Source: Alcaligenes faecalis
GTDB taxonomy: Bacteria > Pseudomonadota > Gammaproteobacteria > Burkholderiales > Burkholderiaceae_B
NCBI RefSeq assembly: GCF_005311025.1
Contig: NZ_CP031747.1
Location: forward strand, 2,602,954 to 2,666,953
DNA: 64,000 bases
Reading direction: 5' to 3'
Shown: piece after piece, positions 1-8,684 of the stretch
Layout: each line of letters starts with the position of its first letter
Numbering within the stretch: the first letter of the stretch is position 1
Made by a program: the position numbers and the translations under genes
Notes under the pieces: model-generated
Seen by the model: the letters and a program-made list of their open reading frames with translations, nothing else
Database searches by the model: none
Told to the model about the DNA's origin: nothing

Positions 1-1777
1 TGGTTTCAATCGCCACTACGCGCTGTTTCGCTATAGTGCCCAGCGCGCCAAGTCTTTGTACGAATCGGGCGACTGGCATGGTATTCAGCAGCTCTCGCGC
101 GAACGTATCGAGTACTACGCGACACGGGTGCGCGAATGCGCGGCCATGCTTAGCCAGAATCTGCGTTTGCATCAGCCCACGCCTTCCGATCCGGCGCATC
201 TGGACGAGGCCCAGCAGCAATTGTGGCTGCAAGCCAAGGCTGAATTTGTGCGTTTGCTGTCGGGCCACCGTCAGCCGGAATGTGCCGAGACCTTCTTCAA
301 CTCCGTCTCCTGCCGCGTGCTGCACCGGCACTATTTTCGCAACGAATTCATTTTCGTGCGTCCAGCTGTTGCCACGGATTATCTGGACGGCGCGCTGCCT
401 TCGTATCGGGTCTATTACCCCACCGAAGAAGGTCTGGAAACCAGCCTGACCAATATGCTGGCCGACTTCGGTCTGGCCGCCCCCTTTGCCGACCTGCCGC
501 GCGATGTGCGCACATTGGCTCGCATGGCCGTGCGTCAGCTATGCCGCCGCCTGCCACGTGGCTATGGCTCGCGCATTGGCTCGGACTGCCAGATTCAGGT
601 GCTGAACTCCCTGTTCTTTCGTAACAAGGGTGCCTATGTGGTGGGCCGCCTGATCAATCAGGGTGAAGTGCTGCCCTTTTCGATTGCCATTTTGCATCGC
701 CCCTCGGGACACTTGTATATAGATGCCTTGCTGCACACCACGGACGACCTGTCCACGCTGTTCAGCTTTACTCGCGCCTATTTCCTGGTCGATATGGAAG
801 CACCGTCAGCCTATGTGGACTTCCTGTCCAGCCTGCTGCCCCGCAAGCCCAAGGCCGAGCTGTACACCGCCATCGGTCTGCAAAAGCAGGGCAAGACGCT
901 GTTCTACCGCGACTTTCTGCACCACCTGTCGCACTCGCACGATCACTTTGATCTGGCTCCCGGTATTGCCGGTATGGTGATGACGGTATTCACCCTGCCG
1001 TCCTACCCCTATGTGTTCAAGCTGATCCGCGACCGGATTCAAAAGCAGGGCATGGACCACGCCACGGTGCGCAGCAAATACCAGCTGGTTAAAAAACATG
1101 ATCGTGTCGGGCGCATGGCCGACACCTGGGACTACGCTCAGGTTGCCTTGCCCAAGGCACGCTTTTCCGAAGCCTTGCTGGAAGAACTTCGCCGCGAAGT
1201 GCCCAGCCTGCTGGAAGAGTCCGAGGACACCATCTTGCTGCGCCACGTCTACATTGAACGGCGCATGACCCCGCTGAACCTGTATCTGAACAAAGCCAGC
1301 GACCCCGCCCTGAACGCCGCCGTGGAGCAATACGGCAAGGCGATCCGGGAACTGGCCGCCGCCGACATCTTCCCCGGCGATATGTTGTTCAAGAACTTTG
1401 GTGTGACCCGTCTGGGCCGCGTTGTCTTCTATGACTACGACGAAATCCAGCACATGCGCGAGATGAACTTTCGCGCTATTCCGCCTGCACCAAATGAAGA
1501 AGCCGAAATGGCCAGCGAGCCCTGGTATCCCATCGGCCCGAACGATGTATTTCCCGAAGAATTCGGCTACTTTCTATTGACCGACCCTCGTATTCGCAAA
1601 GCCTTCATGGCCCACCATGCGGAACTGCTGGAGCCTGAATGGTGGACACAGTGCCGCTTGCGAGTGACGCAAGGTCGGATCGAAAATATTTTTCCGTATA
1701 ACAAAGATCGGCAGCTGCACGAGTTTGCCAAGCGCGCGCCGGTCTCCTCTTTGCAACCAGGAGTCTTTCATGACTAA
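1..1777 (+). CDS. aceK: Isocitrate dehydrogenase kinase/phosphatase AceK (5' partial)
   Basis: Bifunctional enzyme that phosphorylates and dephosphorylates isocitrate dehydrogenase, setting carbon flow between the TCA cycle and the glyoxylate shunt. The reading frame is open from base 2 (first residues GFNRHYALFRYSAQRAK), so the gene starts before the window; the TTG at 56 is internal. About 592 residues are visible, nearly the full family length of roughly 580-610, so probably little is missing. The stretch ESGDWHGIQQLSRERIEYY and the C-terminal kinase-like part (VFYDYDEI, FPEEFG) are typical of AceK. The stop TAA overlaps the start of the following thiolase gene by 8 bp, suggesting translational coupling. 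The family assignment is firm. Confidence 0.96.
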   Translation, partial: GFNRHYALFRYSAQRAKSLYESGDWHGIQQLSRERIEYYATRVRECAAMLSQNLRLHQPTPSDPAHLDEAQQQLWLQAKAEFVRLLSGHRQPECAETFFNSVSCRVLHRHYFRNEFIFVRPAVATDYLDGALPSYRVYYPTEEGLETSLTNMLADFGLAAPFADLPRDVRTLARMAVRQLCRRLPRGYGSRIGSDCQIQVLNSLFFRNKGAYVVGRLINQGEVLPFSIAILHRPSGHLYIDALLHTTDDLSTLFSFTRAYFLVDMEAPSAYVDFLSSLLPRKPKAELYTAIGLQKQGKTLFYRDFLHHLSHSHDHFDLAPGIAGMVMTVFTLPSYPYVFKLIRDRIQKQGMDHATVRSKYQLVKKHDRVGRMADTWDYAQVALPKARFSEALLEELRREVPSLLEESEDTILLRHVYIERRMTPLNLYLNKASDPALNAAVEQYGKAIRELAAADIFPGDMLFKNFGVTRLGRVVFYDYDEIQHMREMNFRAIPPAPNEEAEMASEPWYPIGPNDVFPEEFGYFLLTDPRIRKAFMAHHAELLEPEWWTQCRLRVTQGRIENIFPYNKDRQLHEFAKRAPVSSLQPGVFHD

Positions 1778-2951
1778 TTCCGTTGTCATCGTCTCGATCG
1801 CCCGCACCCCTATGGGCGGCATGATGGGTAGCCTGTCCGATCTGGCCGCCCACGAACTGGGCGCCGTCGCCATCAAGGCGGCCATGGAGCGCTCGGGCAT
1901 TCAGGCCGACAAGGTCGACGAAGTGATCATGGGTAACGTGCTGCAAGCCGGTCAGGGCCAGGCTCCTGCACGCCAGGCTGCCTTGGGCGCCGGTCTGCCC
2001 CAGGGTGTAGCTTGCACCACCATTCACAAGGTGTGCGGTTCCGGTCTGAAAGCCGCCATGTTTGCCCACGACCTGCTCAAGGCAGGCAGCGTGGACGTGG
2101 TGGTGGCCGGCGGTCAGGAAAGCATGAGCAATGCTCCCTACCTGCTGCTGAAAGGCCGCGAAGGCTACCGCTACGGTCACTCCACCGTGTATGACCACAT
2201 GGCCATGGACGGCCTGGAAGATGCCTACAGTCGTGGCACCGCCATGGGTGTATTTGCCGAAGATTGCGCTAGCAAATACGAGTTCAGCCGCGAAGAGCAA
2301 GATGCTTACGCGCTGGAGTCGCTGCGCCGCGCTCGCCAAGCCAGCGATGACGGCAGCTTTGAATGGGAAATTGCGCCAGTCACCATCGCTGGTCGCAAGG
2401 GTGATGTCGTTGTGGCCAAGGATGAAGCCCCCACCAAAGCCATGCCCGAGAAGATCCCCACGCTGCGTCCCGCTTTCAAGAAAGACGGCACGATTACCGC
2501 TGCCAACGCCTCGTCCATTTCGGACGGTGCCGCCGCCATGGTGATCACCACCGAAGAGAAAGCCAAGGAACTGGGTGCAACTCCGCTGGCCCGCATTGTG
2601 GCTCACACCCAGCACGCACAGGAACCCGCCTGGTTCACGACCGCTCCAGTCGCTGCTATCCAGAAACTGCTGGATAAAACCGGTTGGAGCGTGGCTGACG
2701 TTGACCTGTTCGAGATCAACGAAGCCTTTGCCGTGGTGACCATGGCTGCCATGAAAGAGCTGAACATCCCGCACGACAAGGTCAACATCCACGGTGGTGC
2801 TACCGCCCTGGGTCATCCCATCGGTGCATCGGGTGCTCGCCTTCTGGCGACCTTGATCGGCGCACTGCGCAAGACCGGCGGCAAGCGCGGTATTGCCTCG
2901 CTGTGCATTGGCGGTGGCGAAGCTGTCGCCCTGGCCGTCGAGCTGGTTTAA
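1770..2951 (+). CDS. Acetyl-CoA C-acyltransferase (thiolase)
   Basis: Thiolase of 393 residues, the normal family length, catalysing condensation or cleavage of acetoacetyl-CoA or a related 3-ketoacyl-CoA. Visible motifs are the acylated cysteine Cys89 in HKVCGSG, the NEAFAV loop, the GHPIGASG glycine-rich segment with its catalytic His, and the C-terminal CIGGGE cysteine. The ATG at 1770 is chosen because the first residues MTNSVVIVSIARTPMG match the usual N-terminus and AGGAG (1758-1763) lies upstream; a longer frame from 1725 reads through aceK. It is followed by both methylcrotonyl-CoA carboxylase genes, which suggests a role in leucine/acetoacetate catabolism (acetoacetate being an end product), although a PhaA-type biosynthetic role is not excluded. 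Confidence 0.93.
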   Translation: MTNSVVIVSIARTPMGGMMGSLSDLAAHELGAVAIKAAMERSGIQADKVDEVIMGNVLQAGQGQAPARQAALGAGLPQGVACTTIHKVCGSGLKAAMFAHDLLKAGSVDVVVAGGQESMSNAPYLLLKGREGYRYGHSTVYDHMAMDGLEDAYSRGTAMGVFAEDCASKYEFSREEQDAYALESLRRARQASDDGSFEWEIAPVTIAGRKGDVVVAKDEAPTKAMPEKIPTLRPAFKKDGTITAANASSISDGAAAMVITTEEKAKELGATPLARIVAHTQHAQEPAWFTTAPVAAIQKLLDKTGWSVADVDLFEINEAFAVVTMAAMKELNIPHDKVNIHGGATALGHPIGASGARLLATLIGALRKTGGKRGIASLCIGGGEAVALAVELV

Positions 2952-2960
2952 AGCAAGCTC

Positions 2961-2990
2961 ATCAGCCGGGCTGCGGCCCGGCTGATTTTA
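2961..2990 (+). terminator. Hairpin between thiolase and mccB
   Basis: An 11-bp perfect stem (2961-2971 with 2976-2986) closes a TGCG loop and is followed by TTTTA. It lies 10 bp after the thiolase stop and about 35 bp before mccB. The short, interrupted T tract makes it a weak terminator or an attenuator within a partly continuous operon. Confidence 0.6.
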
Positions 2991-3023
2991 TGGGCTTTTC
3001 TCTGTTCTCTTTCCAGGCACGCC

Positions 3024-4631
3024 ATGTCAGTTATTGAATCCCGCATCAATCCGCGTTCCCAAGACTTTCAGGACAACGCCTCGATCATGCAGGCCCTGAT
3101 CCTTGATCTGCGCCAAAAGCTACAGAAAACCGCCTTGGGTGGGTCCGAATCCTCCCGGCAACGCCATGTGGGTCGCGGCAAGCTGCTGCCCCGTGAACGC
3201 GTCGAACGTCTGCTTGATCCCGGTACTCCCTTTCTGGAGCTCTCGCCTCTGGCTGCCCAGGACGTCTATAACAACGAGTCTCCCGGTGCCGGCATCATCA
3301 CGGGCATTGGCCGCATTGCAGGCATTGAATGCGTGGTGGTCTGCAACGACGCGACGGTCAAGGGCGGTACCTACTATCCGCTGACGGTGAAAAAGCATTT
3401 GCGTGCCCAGGAAATTGCCCAACAGAACAATCTGCCTTGCGTGTACCTGGTGGACTCGGGCGGGGCCAACCTGCCCAACCAGGAAGACGTGTTCCCGGAC
3501 CGTGACCACTTTGGCCGCATCTTCTACAACCAGGCCAATATGTCGGCCCAGGGGATTGCACAGATCGCCGTGGTGATGGGTTCGTGTACCGCTGGCGGTG
3601 CCTACGTTCCGGCCATGAGCGATGAGTCCATCATCGTGCGCGACCAGGGCACCATTTTCCTGGGTGGCCCGCCACTGGTGAAAGCTGCAACTGGCGAAGA
3701 GGTTAGCGCTGAAGATCTGGGCGGTGGCGATGTGCACACCCGTCTGTCTGGCGTGGCTGACCATCTGGCCGAGAACGATCTGCATGCGCTGGAACTGGCA
3801 CGCCGCTGTGTCGGCCGCCTGAACCGCGAGAAAAAACTGCCCTGGCCGCTGAAAGAAGTCCGCGAGCCACGTTACGACCCGCAAGAGCTGAACGGCATCA
3901 TCCCTGCCGACACTCGCAAGCCCTACGATGTGCGCGAAGTGATCGCCCGCATTGTGGATGATTCGGATTTTGACGAATTCAAGGCCCGCTTTGGCACCAC
4001 GCTGGTAACCGGCTTTGCCCATATCCACGGCATGCCCGTAGGCATCATCGCCAATAACGGCATTCTGTTCTCGGAAGCGGCACAGAAGGGCGCGCACTTC
4101 ATTGAACTGTGCTGCCAACGCAAGACGCCTCTGGTGTTCCTGCAAAACATCACCGGCTTCATGGTGGGCCGCAAGTACGAAAATGAAGGGATTGCCCGTC
4201 ATGGCGCCAAGCTGGTCACCGCCGTGTCTACCGCGGCCGTGCCCAAGTTCACCGTGATTCTGGGCGGCTCCTTTGGTGCCGGTAACTACGGGATGTGTGG
4301 CCGTGCCTTCAGCCCGCGCCTGCTGTTCCTCTGGCCCAATGCCCGCATCTCGGTCATGGGTGGTGAGCAAGCGGCCAGCGTGCTGGCTACCGTGCGCCGT
4401 GATGGCCTGGAAGCTCGTGGCCAAAGCTGGAGCGCCGAGGAAGAAGAAGCCTTCAAGGCCCCCATCCGCGAGCAATACGAACATGAAGGCCACCCCTACT
4501 ACGCCACTGCGCGTCTGTGGGATGACGGCATCATCCAGCCTTCGGATACCCGGCGCGTTCTGGCCCTGGGCCTGTCCGCCGCCTTGAACGCCCCTATTGA
4601 AGACACCCGCTTTGGCGTGTTCCGCATGTAA
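3024..4631 (+). CDS. mccB: Methylcrotonyl-CoA carboxylase, carboxyltransferase (beta) subunit
   Basis: Carboxyltransferase subunit of a biotin-dependent acyl-CoA carboxylase, 535 residues as expected for MccB/LiuB. It transfers CO2 from carboxybiotin to 3-methylcrotonyl-CoA in leucine degradation. Typical features are the N-terminal region with [18 protein letters not shown], the oxyanion-hole segments [18 protein letters not shown] and [16 protein letters not shown], and the ending [10 protein letters not shown] characteristic of MccB. It lies 14 bp upstream of the biotin carboxylase subunit. A geranyl-CoA carboxylase would look similar, but the neighbours (thiolase, biotin subunit) favour leucine catabolism. 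The isovaleryl-CoA dehydrogenase, hydratase and lyase genes of the pathway are not in the window. Confidence 0.94.
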   Translation: MSVIESRINPRSQDFQDNASIMQALILDLRQKLQKTALGGSESSRQRHVGRGKLLPRERVERLLDPGTPFLELSPLAAQDVYNNESPGAGIITGIGRIAGIECVVVCNDATVKGGTYYPLTVKKHLRAQEIAQQNNLPCVYLVDSGGANLPNQEDVFPDRDHFGRIFYNQANMSAQGIAQIAVVMGSCTAGGAYVPAMSDESIIVRDQGTIFLGGPPLVKAATGEEVSAEDLGGGDVHTRLSGVADHLAENDLHALELARRCVGRLNREKKLPWPLKEVREPRYDPQELNGIIPADTRKPYDVREVIARIVDDSDFDEFKARFGTTLVTGFAHIHGMPVGIIANNGILFSEAAQKGAHFIELCCQRKTPLVFLQNITGFMVGRKYENEGIARHGAKLVTAVSTAAVPKFTVILGGSFGAGNYGMCGRAFSPRLLFLWPNARISVMGGEQAASVLATVRRDGLEARGQSWSAEEEEAFKAPIREQYEHEGHPYYATARLWDDGIIQPSDTRRVLALGLSAALNAPIEDTRFGVFRM

Positions 4632-4645
4632 GACAAGGAGACACT

Positions 4646-6658
4646 GTGTTTCAGACCCTGCTGATAGCCAATCGCGGTGAAATTGCCTGCCGGGTGGCCG
4701 CCACTGCCCGCAGCCTGGGGCTGCGTACCGTTGCGGTTTACTCCGACGCGGACGCCGACGCCCAGCACGTACGTGCTTGTGATCAAGCCGTGCGCATCGG
4801 TGGCCCCGAGCCACGCGATAGTTACTTGAAGATCGACGCCATTCTGGAAGCCGCCCGTGCCACTGGCGCGAATGCCATCCACCCTGGCTACGGCTTTCTG
4901 TCCGAGAACGAGCACTTTGCTCGCGCTTGTGAAGAAGCCGGCATTATTTTTGTAGGCCCACCTGCTCAAGCCATTGCGGCCATGGGCAGCAAGTCCGCCG
5001 CCAAGTCCCTGATGGAAAAAGCCGGTGTGCCTCTGGTGCCCGGTTATCACGGCGACAACCAGGACCCCGACTTCCTGCACCAACAAGCCGACAACATCGG
5101 CTACCCCGTGCTGATCAAAGCCAGTGCTGGCGGTGGCGGCAAGGGCATGCGCATTGTGGAAGAGTCCAGCGCGTTCCTGGAAGCCTTGCGCTCTTGCCAG
5201 CGCGAAGCCGCCAGCAGCTTTAGCGATGACCGCGTGCTGATCGAGCGCTACATCACCAAGCCACGCCATATCGAAATCCAGGTCTTTGGTGACCAGCACG
5301 GTGGGTACGTGTACCTGTTCGAACGCGATTGCTCGGTACAGCGTCGTCACCAGAAAGTGATTGAAGAAGCCCCCGCCCCCGGCATGACGCCCGAGCGTCG
5401 CCAGGCTATGGGCGAAGCCGCCATTGCTGCGGCCCGCGCCGTGAACTATGTGGGAGCAGGAACGGTGGAATTTATTGCCGAGCAGGATGGGCGTTTCTAC
5501 TTCATGGAAATGAACACCCGCCTGCAAGTGGAGCACCCCGTCACCGAACTGATTACCGGCCACGATCTGGTGGAATGGCAATTGCGTGTGGCCGACGGCC
5601 AGCCTTTGCCTGCCAAACAGGACGAGCTGAGCATCAATGGCCACGCCATTGAAGTCCGTATCTACGCCGAAAACCCCGATAAGGACTTCCTGCCCTCCAT
5701 CGGTACGCTGCGCAGCTTGCAGTACCCCGCCCATGCGTCCTTTACCTCCGGTGATGTGCGTATCGACAGCGGTGTGCGTGAAGGCAGCGTGATCAGCCCC
5801 TTCTACGACCCCATGATCGCCAAGGTCATCACCCATGGTGCTGATCGTGAACAGGCTCGTCGTCGCCTGATTCGCACGCTGGCTGACACTCAGGTGGCCG
5901 GTGTACACACCAACAAGACCTTCCTGCAACGTCTGCTGGGCGATGAAGCCTTTGCCCAGGCCGATCTGGATACGGGTCTGATCCCACGTTGCCACGATGC
6001 GCTGTTCCCCAGCAATCAGGACGTTCCAGCTTCTGTGCTGGCCTTCGCCGCCTGCGCCGTGCTGACTCATCAGGGTATGAGCGGGCAAGCCCCCAACTCC
6101 GACCCGTGGGCGGTACATGACGCCTGGCGTTTGAGCGGGGACTACGATCAGAAAGTGGCCTTGCAACTGGGTGAAGAAGCCCACGAAGTGCTGCTGCAAC
6201 GTCGTGACAACCAGTGGCAGATCACGCTGGGCGAAACCCAACACGCGCTGCGCTGGCAAGCCGAGGCAAGGGCTGGTTTGGCCAACACCCTGACCTTGCG
6301 TCTGTGGCTGGATCAGGTCGAATACCGCGCCCAGGTGCTGCAAGATGGCGACCATCTGCAAGTTGCCCAGGCTGGTTCGGACTGGACCTTGGCCGTGGTC
6401 GACACCCTGGCCAGTGCCGGCACCAACAGCCAGGAAGCCCACGGAGGCCGCCTGACCGCTCCCATGCCGGGCAAGATCATTGCCCTGAATGTGGGCGCAG
6501 GTGACAGCGTCAAACAGGGCGATGTGCTGCTGGTCATGGAAGCCATGAAAATGGAACACTCCATTCAGGCACCGGCTGATGGCACCGTGGCCGAGCTGTT
6601 CTTTGCCGTGGGAGATCAAGTGCCCGAGGGCGCTGAACTAGTCACCATGGAGAGCTGA
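4646..6658 (+). CDS. mccA: Methylcrotonyl-CoA carboxylase, biotin carboxylase/biotin carrier (alpha) subunit
   Basis: 670-residue biotin-containing subunit. The N-terminal biotin carboxylase domain (MFQTLLIANRGEIACRV; ATP-grasp loop GGGGKGMRIVEE; MNTRLQVEHPVTE) is followed by a middle linker domain and a C-terminal biotinyl domain with the VMEAMKMEH motif; the biotinylated lysine is Lys635. A GTG start at 4646 is supported by AAGGAG at 4635-4640 and by the conserved N-terminus. Together with MccB it forms the alpha6beta6 holoenzyme that carboxylates 3-methylcrotonyl-CoA. It is the last gene of the aceK-thiolase-mccB-mccA group. Confidence 0.94.
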   Translation: MFQTLLIANRGEIACRVAATARSLGLRTVAVYSDADADAQHVRACDQAVRIGGPEPRDSYLKIDAILEAARATGANAIHPGYGFLSENEHFARACEEAGIIFVGPPAQAIAAMGSKSAAKSLMEKAGVPLVPGYHGDNQDPDFLHQQADNIGYPVLIKASAGGGGKGMRIVEESSAFLEALRSCQREAASSFSDDRVLIERYITKPRHIEIQVFGDQHGGYVYLFERDCSVQRRHQKVIEEAPAPGMTPERRQAMGEAAIAAARAVNYVGAGTVEFIAEQDGRFYFMEMNTRLQVEHPVTELITGHDLVEWQLRVADGQPLPAKQDELSINGHAIEVRIYAENPDKDFLPSIGTLRSLQYPAHASFTSGDVRIDSGVREGSVISPFYDPMIAKVITHGADREQARRRLIRTLADTQVAGVHTNKTFLQRLLGDEAFAQADLDTGLIPRCHDALFPSNQDVPASVLAFAACAVLTHQGMSGQAPNSDPWAVHDAWRLSGDYDQKVALQLGEEAHEVLLQRRDNQWQITLGETQHALRWQAEARAGLANTLTLRLWLDQVEYRAQVLQDGDHLQVAQAGSDWTLAVVDTLASAGTNSQEAHGGRLTAPMPGKIIALNVGAGDSVKQGDVLLVMEAMKMEHSIQAPADGTVAELFFAVGDQVPEGAELVTMES

Positions 6659-6727
6659 AACTCCTCCTTCCCAGCCCGTGTAAAACGCATTGCCGGGCTG
6701 GAAAAATAGGCGTAAAGTCGCACTAAC

Positions 6728-6751
6728 AAGAGCCCCCGTCCAGGGGCTCTT
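6728..6751 (+). terminator. Hairpin after mccA, before gluQ
   Basis: A perfect 9-bp stem, AAGAGCCCC (6728-6736) with GGGGCTCTT (6743-6751), and a 6-nt loop. Only a few U residues follow (TGCCGTT), so it is a modest terminator candidate for the mcc operon; it ends 17 bp before the gluQ ATG. A second inverted repeat (CCAGCCCG ... CGGGCTGG) sits just upstream near 6670-6702. Confidence 0.5.
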
Positions 6752-6768
6752 GCCGTTAAGAACGACTC

Positions 6769-7677
6769 ATGACCGCCCAGCCCCTTACCCCTTACTGTGG
6801 TCGCTTTGCGCCTAGTCCCAGTGGTCCCTTGCACGAGGGTTCATTGGTGGCTGCTATGGCCAGCTACCTGGATGCACGCGCCCAGAACGGGCGCTGGCTA
6901 CTGCGCATTGAAGATATAGACACGCCACGAGTGGTCGCAGGGGCTGACCAGATCATCATGCAGCAGTTGCAAGGTCTGGGCATGCGCTGGGATGGCGAGG
7001 TGCTTTGGCAAAGCCAGCGGCAGGCACGCTATCAGGAAGTGTTTGATAGCCTGCGCGAGCGAGATCTGGTCTACGGCTGCACCTGCACCCGCCAGGAGAT
7101 TCTGGCGGCTTCCATGCCGGTTGCCCCGGATTCGCATGAATATCCCTATGCAGGCACCTGCCGCCACGGCATCCCGGCAGACCGTGCCATCCGTGCATGG
7201 CGGCTGCGGGTGCCCGAAGGCGTGGAGCACTTTACGGATCGTTGGGCCGGGCCGCAGCAACAGGACGTAGCCAAAGAAGTCGGGGACTACATCCTTAAGC
7301 GCGCCGACAAGCTCTGGGCTTACCAGTTTGTTGTGGTCATTGATGATGCAGACAGCCAGATCACCGATGTTGTACGCGGTGCCGACTTGCTCAGTTCCAC
7401 CGCCCGCCAACGCGTACTGCAAAAAGTTCTTGGCCTGCCTGTCCCGCGCACTCTGCACGTGCCGCTGGCCTGTGATGAGCAAGGCCGCAAGCTCTCCAAA
7501 CAGAATCATGCCCCGGCCTTCGACCTGGATCATCCTATGGAGACGCTGCAACGGGTCTGGGCTTTTCTGGGTTTTGCTCCCATGGCTGTAAACAGCTTGA
7601 ACGAGTTCTGGAGTCAGGCCATCAGCGCTTGGGCGCAACGCTTCCCGCTACCTGAAGACCCAGGCCCGAACAACTAA
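6769..7677 (+). CDS. gluQ: Glutamyl-Q tRNA(Asp) synthetase
   Basis: Paralogue of the glutamyl-tRNA synthetase catalytic domain that attaches glutamate to queuosine at the wobble position of tRNA(Asp). The 302 residues match the family; there is no anticodon-binding domain. Visible are the HIGH-like site [14 protein letters not shown] (residues 13-26), zinc-ligand cysteines Cys104, Cys106 and Cys131 plus nearby tyrosines, and a KMSKS-like KLSKQ at 241-245. The start ATG is followed by the conserved [11 protein letters not shown]. It stands alone between two hairpins, so it is probably monocistronic. Confidence 0.95.
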   Translation: MTAQPLTPYCGRFAPSPSGPLHEGSLVAAMASYLDARAQNGRWLLRIEDIDTPRVVAGADQIIMQQLQGLGMRWDGEVLWQSQRQARYQEVFDSLRERDLVYGCTCTRQEILAASMPVAPDSHEYPYAGTCRHGIPADRAIRAWRLRVPEGVEHFTDRWAGPQQQDVAKEVGDYILKRADKLWAYQFVVVIDDADSQITDVVRGADLLSSTARQRVLQKVLGLPVPRTLHVPLACDEQGRKLSKQNHAPAFDLDHPMETLQRVWAFLGFAPMAVNSLNEFWSQAISAWAQRFPLPEDPGPNN

Positions 7678-7692
7678 GTTACGAGCCAAGGT

Positions 7693-7728
7693 CGGATGCG
7701 GATGCGGATGCGGATGCGGATGCGGATG
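7693..7728. repeat. Hexanucleotide tandem repeat (CGGATG)x6
   Basis: Six perfect head-to-tail copies of CGGATG lie 15 bp after the gluQ stop and 253 bp before smg. The unit length is a multiple of three, and the tract would be translated as an Arg-Met repeat in one frame, but no convincing gene crosses it. Such perfect short repeats are prone to slipped-strand length change. Confidence 0.95.
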
Positions 7729-7792
7729 CCACCTAGGGTTTCAAATAAACGACAGTTTCTGCCCCAACAATCGATTTATGTTTCAATCATAA

Positions 7793-7817
7793 AGACGCCC
7801 CGCCGCAAAGGGCGTCT
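7793..7817 (+). terminator. Hairpin in the gluQ-smg gap
   Basis: Stem AGACGCCC (7793-7800) pairs with GGGCGTCT (7810-7817) across a 9-nt loop. No clear U tract follows. The remaining gap (7818-7981) shows nothing else recognisable except presumed smg promoter sequence. Confidence 0.4.
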
Positions 7818-7981
7818 GCCAGAGCAGACCCAGGCAAAAAGCAGTCTGGAGGCGCGAGGCAAGACCCATCCATCCCCTGAACACCCCATTTGCCCCCTAC
7901 CGCAAATCAGCGTAAAGTTTGGTCACTGGTTACCGAAATCACGCAGTTTTTTTAATCACTTAGGACGGCAACCTTATACCC

Positions 7982-8440
7982 ATGTTTGATATCCTGGTTT
8001 ATCTATTCGAGACGTATTACAACCCCCAGTCCTGTCCCAAGGCGGAGGTTCTGGCCCACAAATTGGCCGCTATTGGCTTTGAAGACGAGGACATCAACGA
8101 CGCACTTGGCTGGTTACATGCACTGGGCGAGACCTCGCAACAGTGTCAGCCTACGGCTCAACTCAGTCCCAACAGTCAGCGTATTTTTTCTGAGCACGAA
8201 CAACATGTGCTGGGCGCTGATGCCATGGGTTTCATCACCTTTTTGCAAAATTCCGGCGCTCTTACCGCCCACCTGCGCGAAATCCTGATTGAAAGCGCCA
8301 TGACGGTGGACGAAAGCCCGGTCTCGTTGGACAAAATAAAAATTGTCGCCCTGATGGTTTTGTGGAGCCACGAAGCCGAAATCGATCACCTGATCTTTGA
8401 AGAGCTGCTCAGCGACGACTCCACCCGTCAGTCCCACTAA
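7982..8440 (+). CDS. smg: Smg family protein (DUF494)
   Basis: 152-residue member of the DUF494/Smg family, small proteins of uncertain function commonly encoded next to dprA and topoisomerase genes in beta- and gamma-proteobacteria. The start MFDILVYLFETYY, the acidic helical N-terminal half and the mid-segment SEHEQHVLGADAMGFITFLQNSG are family-typical. The gene ends before a strong terminator; topB lies 2.9 kb downstream, in keeping with the usual smg-topoisomerase neighbourhood, but a large minus-strand membrane gene is inserted between them. No function beyond the family name can be assigned. Confidence 0.9.
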   Translation: MFDILVYLFETYYNPQSCPKAEVLAHKLAAIGFEDEDINDALGWLHALGETSQQCQPTAQLSPNSQRIFSEHEQHVLGADAMGFITFLQNSGALTAHLREILIESAMTVDESPVSLDKIKIVALMVLWSHEAEIDHLIFEELLSDDSTRQSH

Positions 8441-8511
8441 GCTGATACACAGGAACCTATTTATGCTCAAGAAACGGCCCCAATAAAGAGGGTCCTTCAA
8501 CACAAAAAGCC

Positions 8512-8551
8512 AAGGCCCGAATCCGACGCCACATCGGATTCGGGCCTTTTT
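8512..8551 (+). terminator. Rho-independent terminator of smg
   Basis: A perfect 15-bp stem (8512-8526 with 8534-8548), 7-nt loop and a run of T ending at 8551, 71 bp after the smg stop. Confidence 0.88.
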
Positions 8552-8613
8552 GATTAGGCTTGCTGCTGACTGGCTCTGGCTTGGCTGCCTCTAGCGAAAC
8601 AAACCCCAGATAC

Positions 8614-8651
8614 AAAAAAGCCGGATTGTCTTTATTAGAGACAATCCGGCT
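8614..8651 (-). terminator. Rho-independent terminator of the DUF2157 gene
   Basis: Stem 8619-8631 pairs with 8639-8651 (13 bp, 7-nt loop); read on the minus strand it is followed by TTTTTT. It lies 34 bp beyond the stop of the minus-strand gene, facing the smg terminator. Confidence 0.88.
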
Positions 8652-8684
8652 ACAAGCTATTGAGCGCAGTTGTTCAGCTCAGGC

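Noticed and set aside
806-1453. Long antisense frame inside aceK, and similar long minus-strand frames inside mccB, mccA, glcB and topB
   Set aside because: They mirror strong G+C-biased genes, have no family likeness, and the opposite strand is clearly coding.
7696-7989. 97-codon frame beginning with Met-Arg repeats
   Set aside because: Its start is only the CGGATG hexamer array and the rest covers hairpin and promoter sequence before smg.
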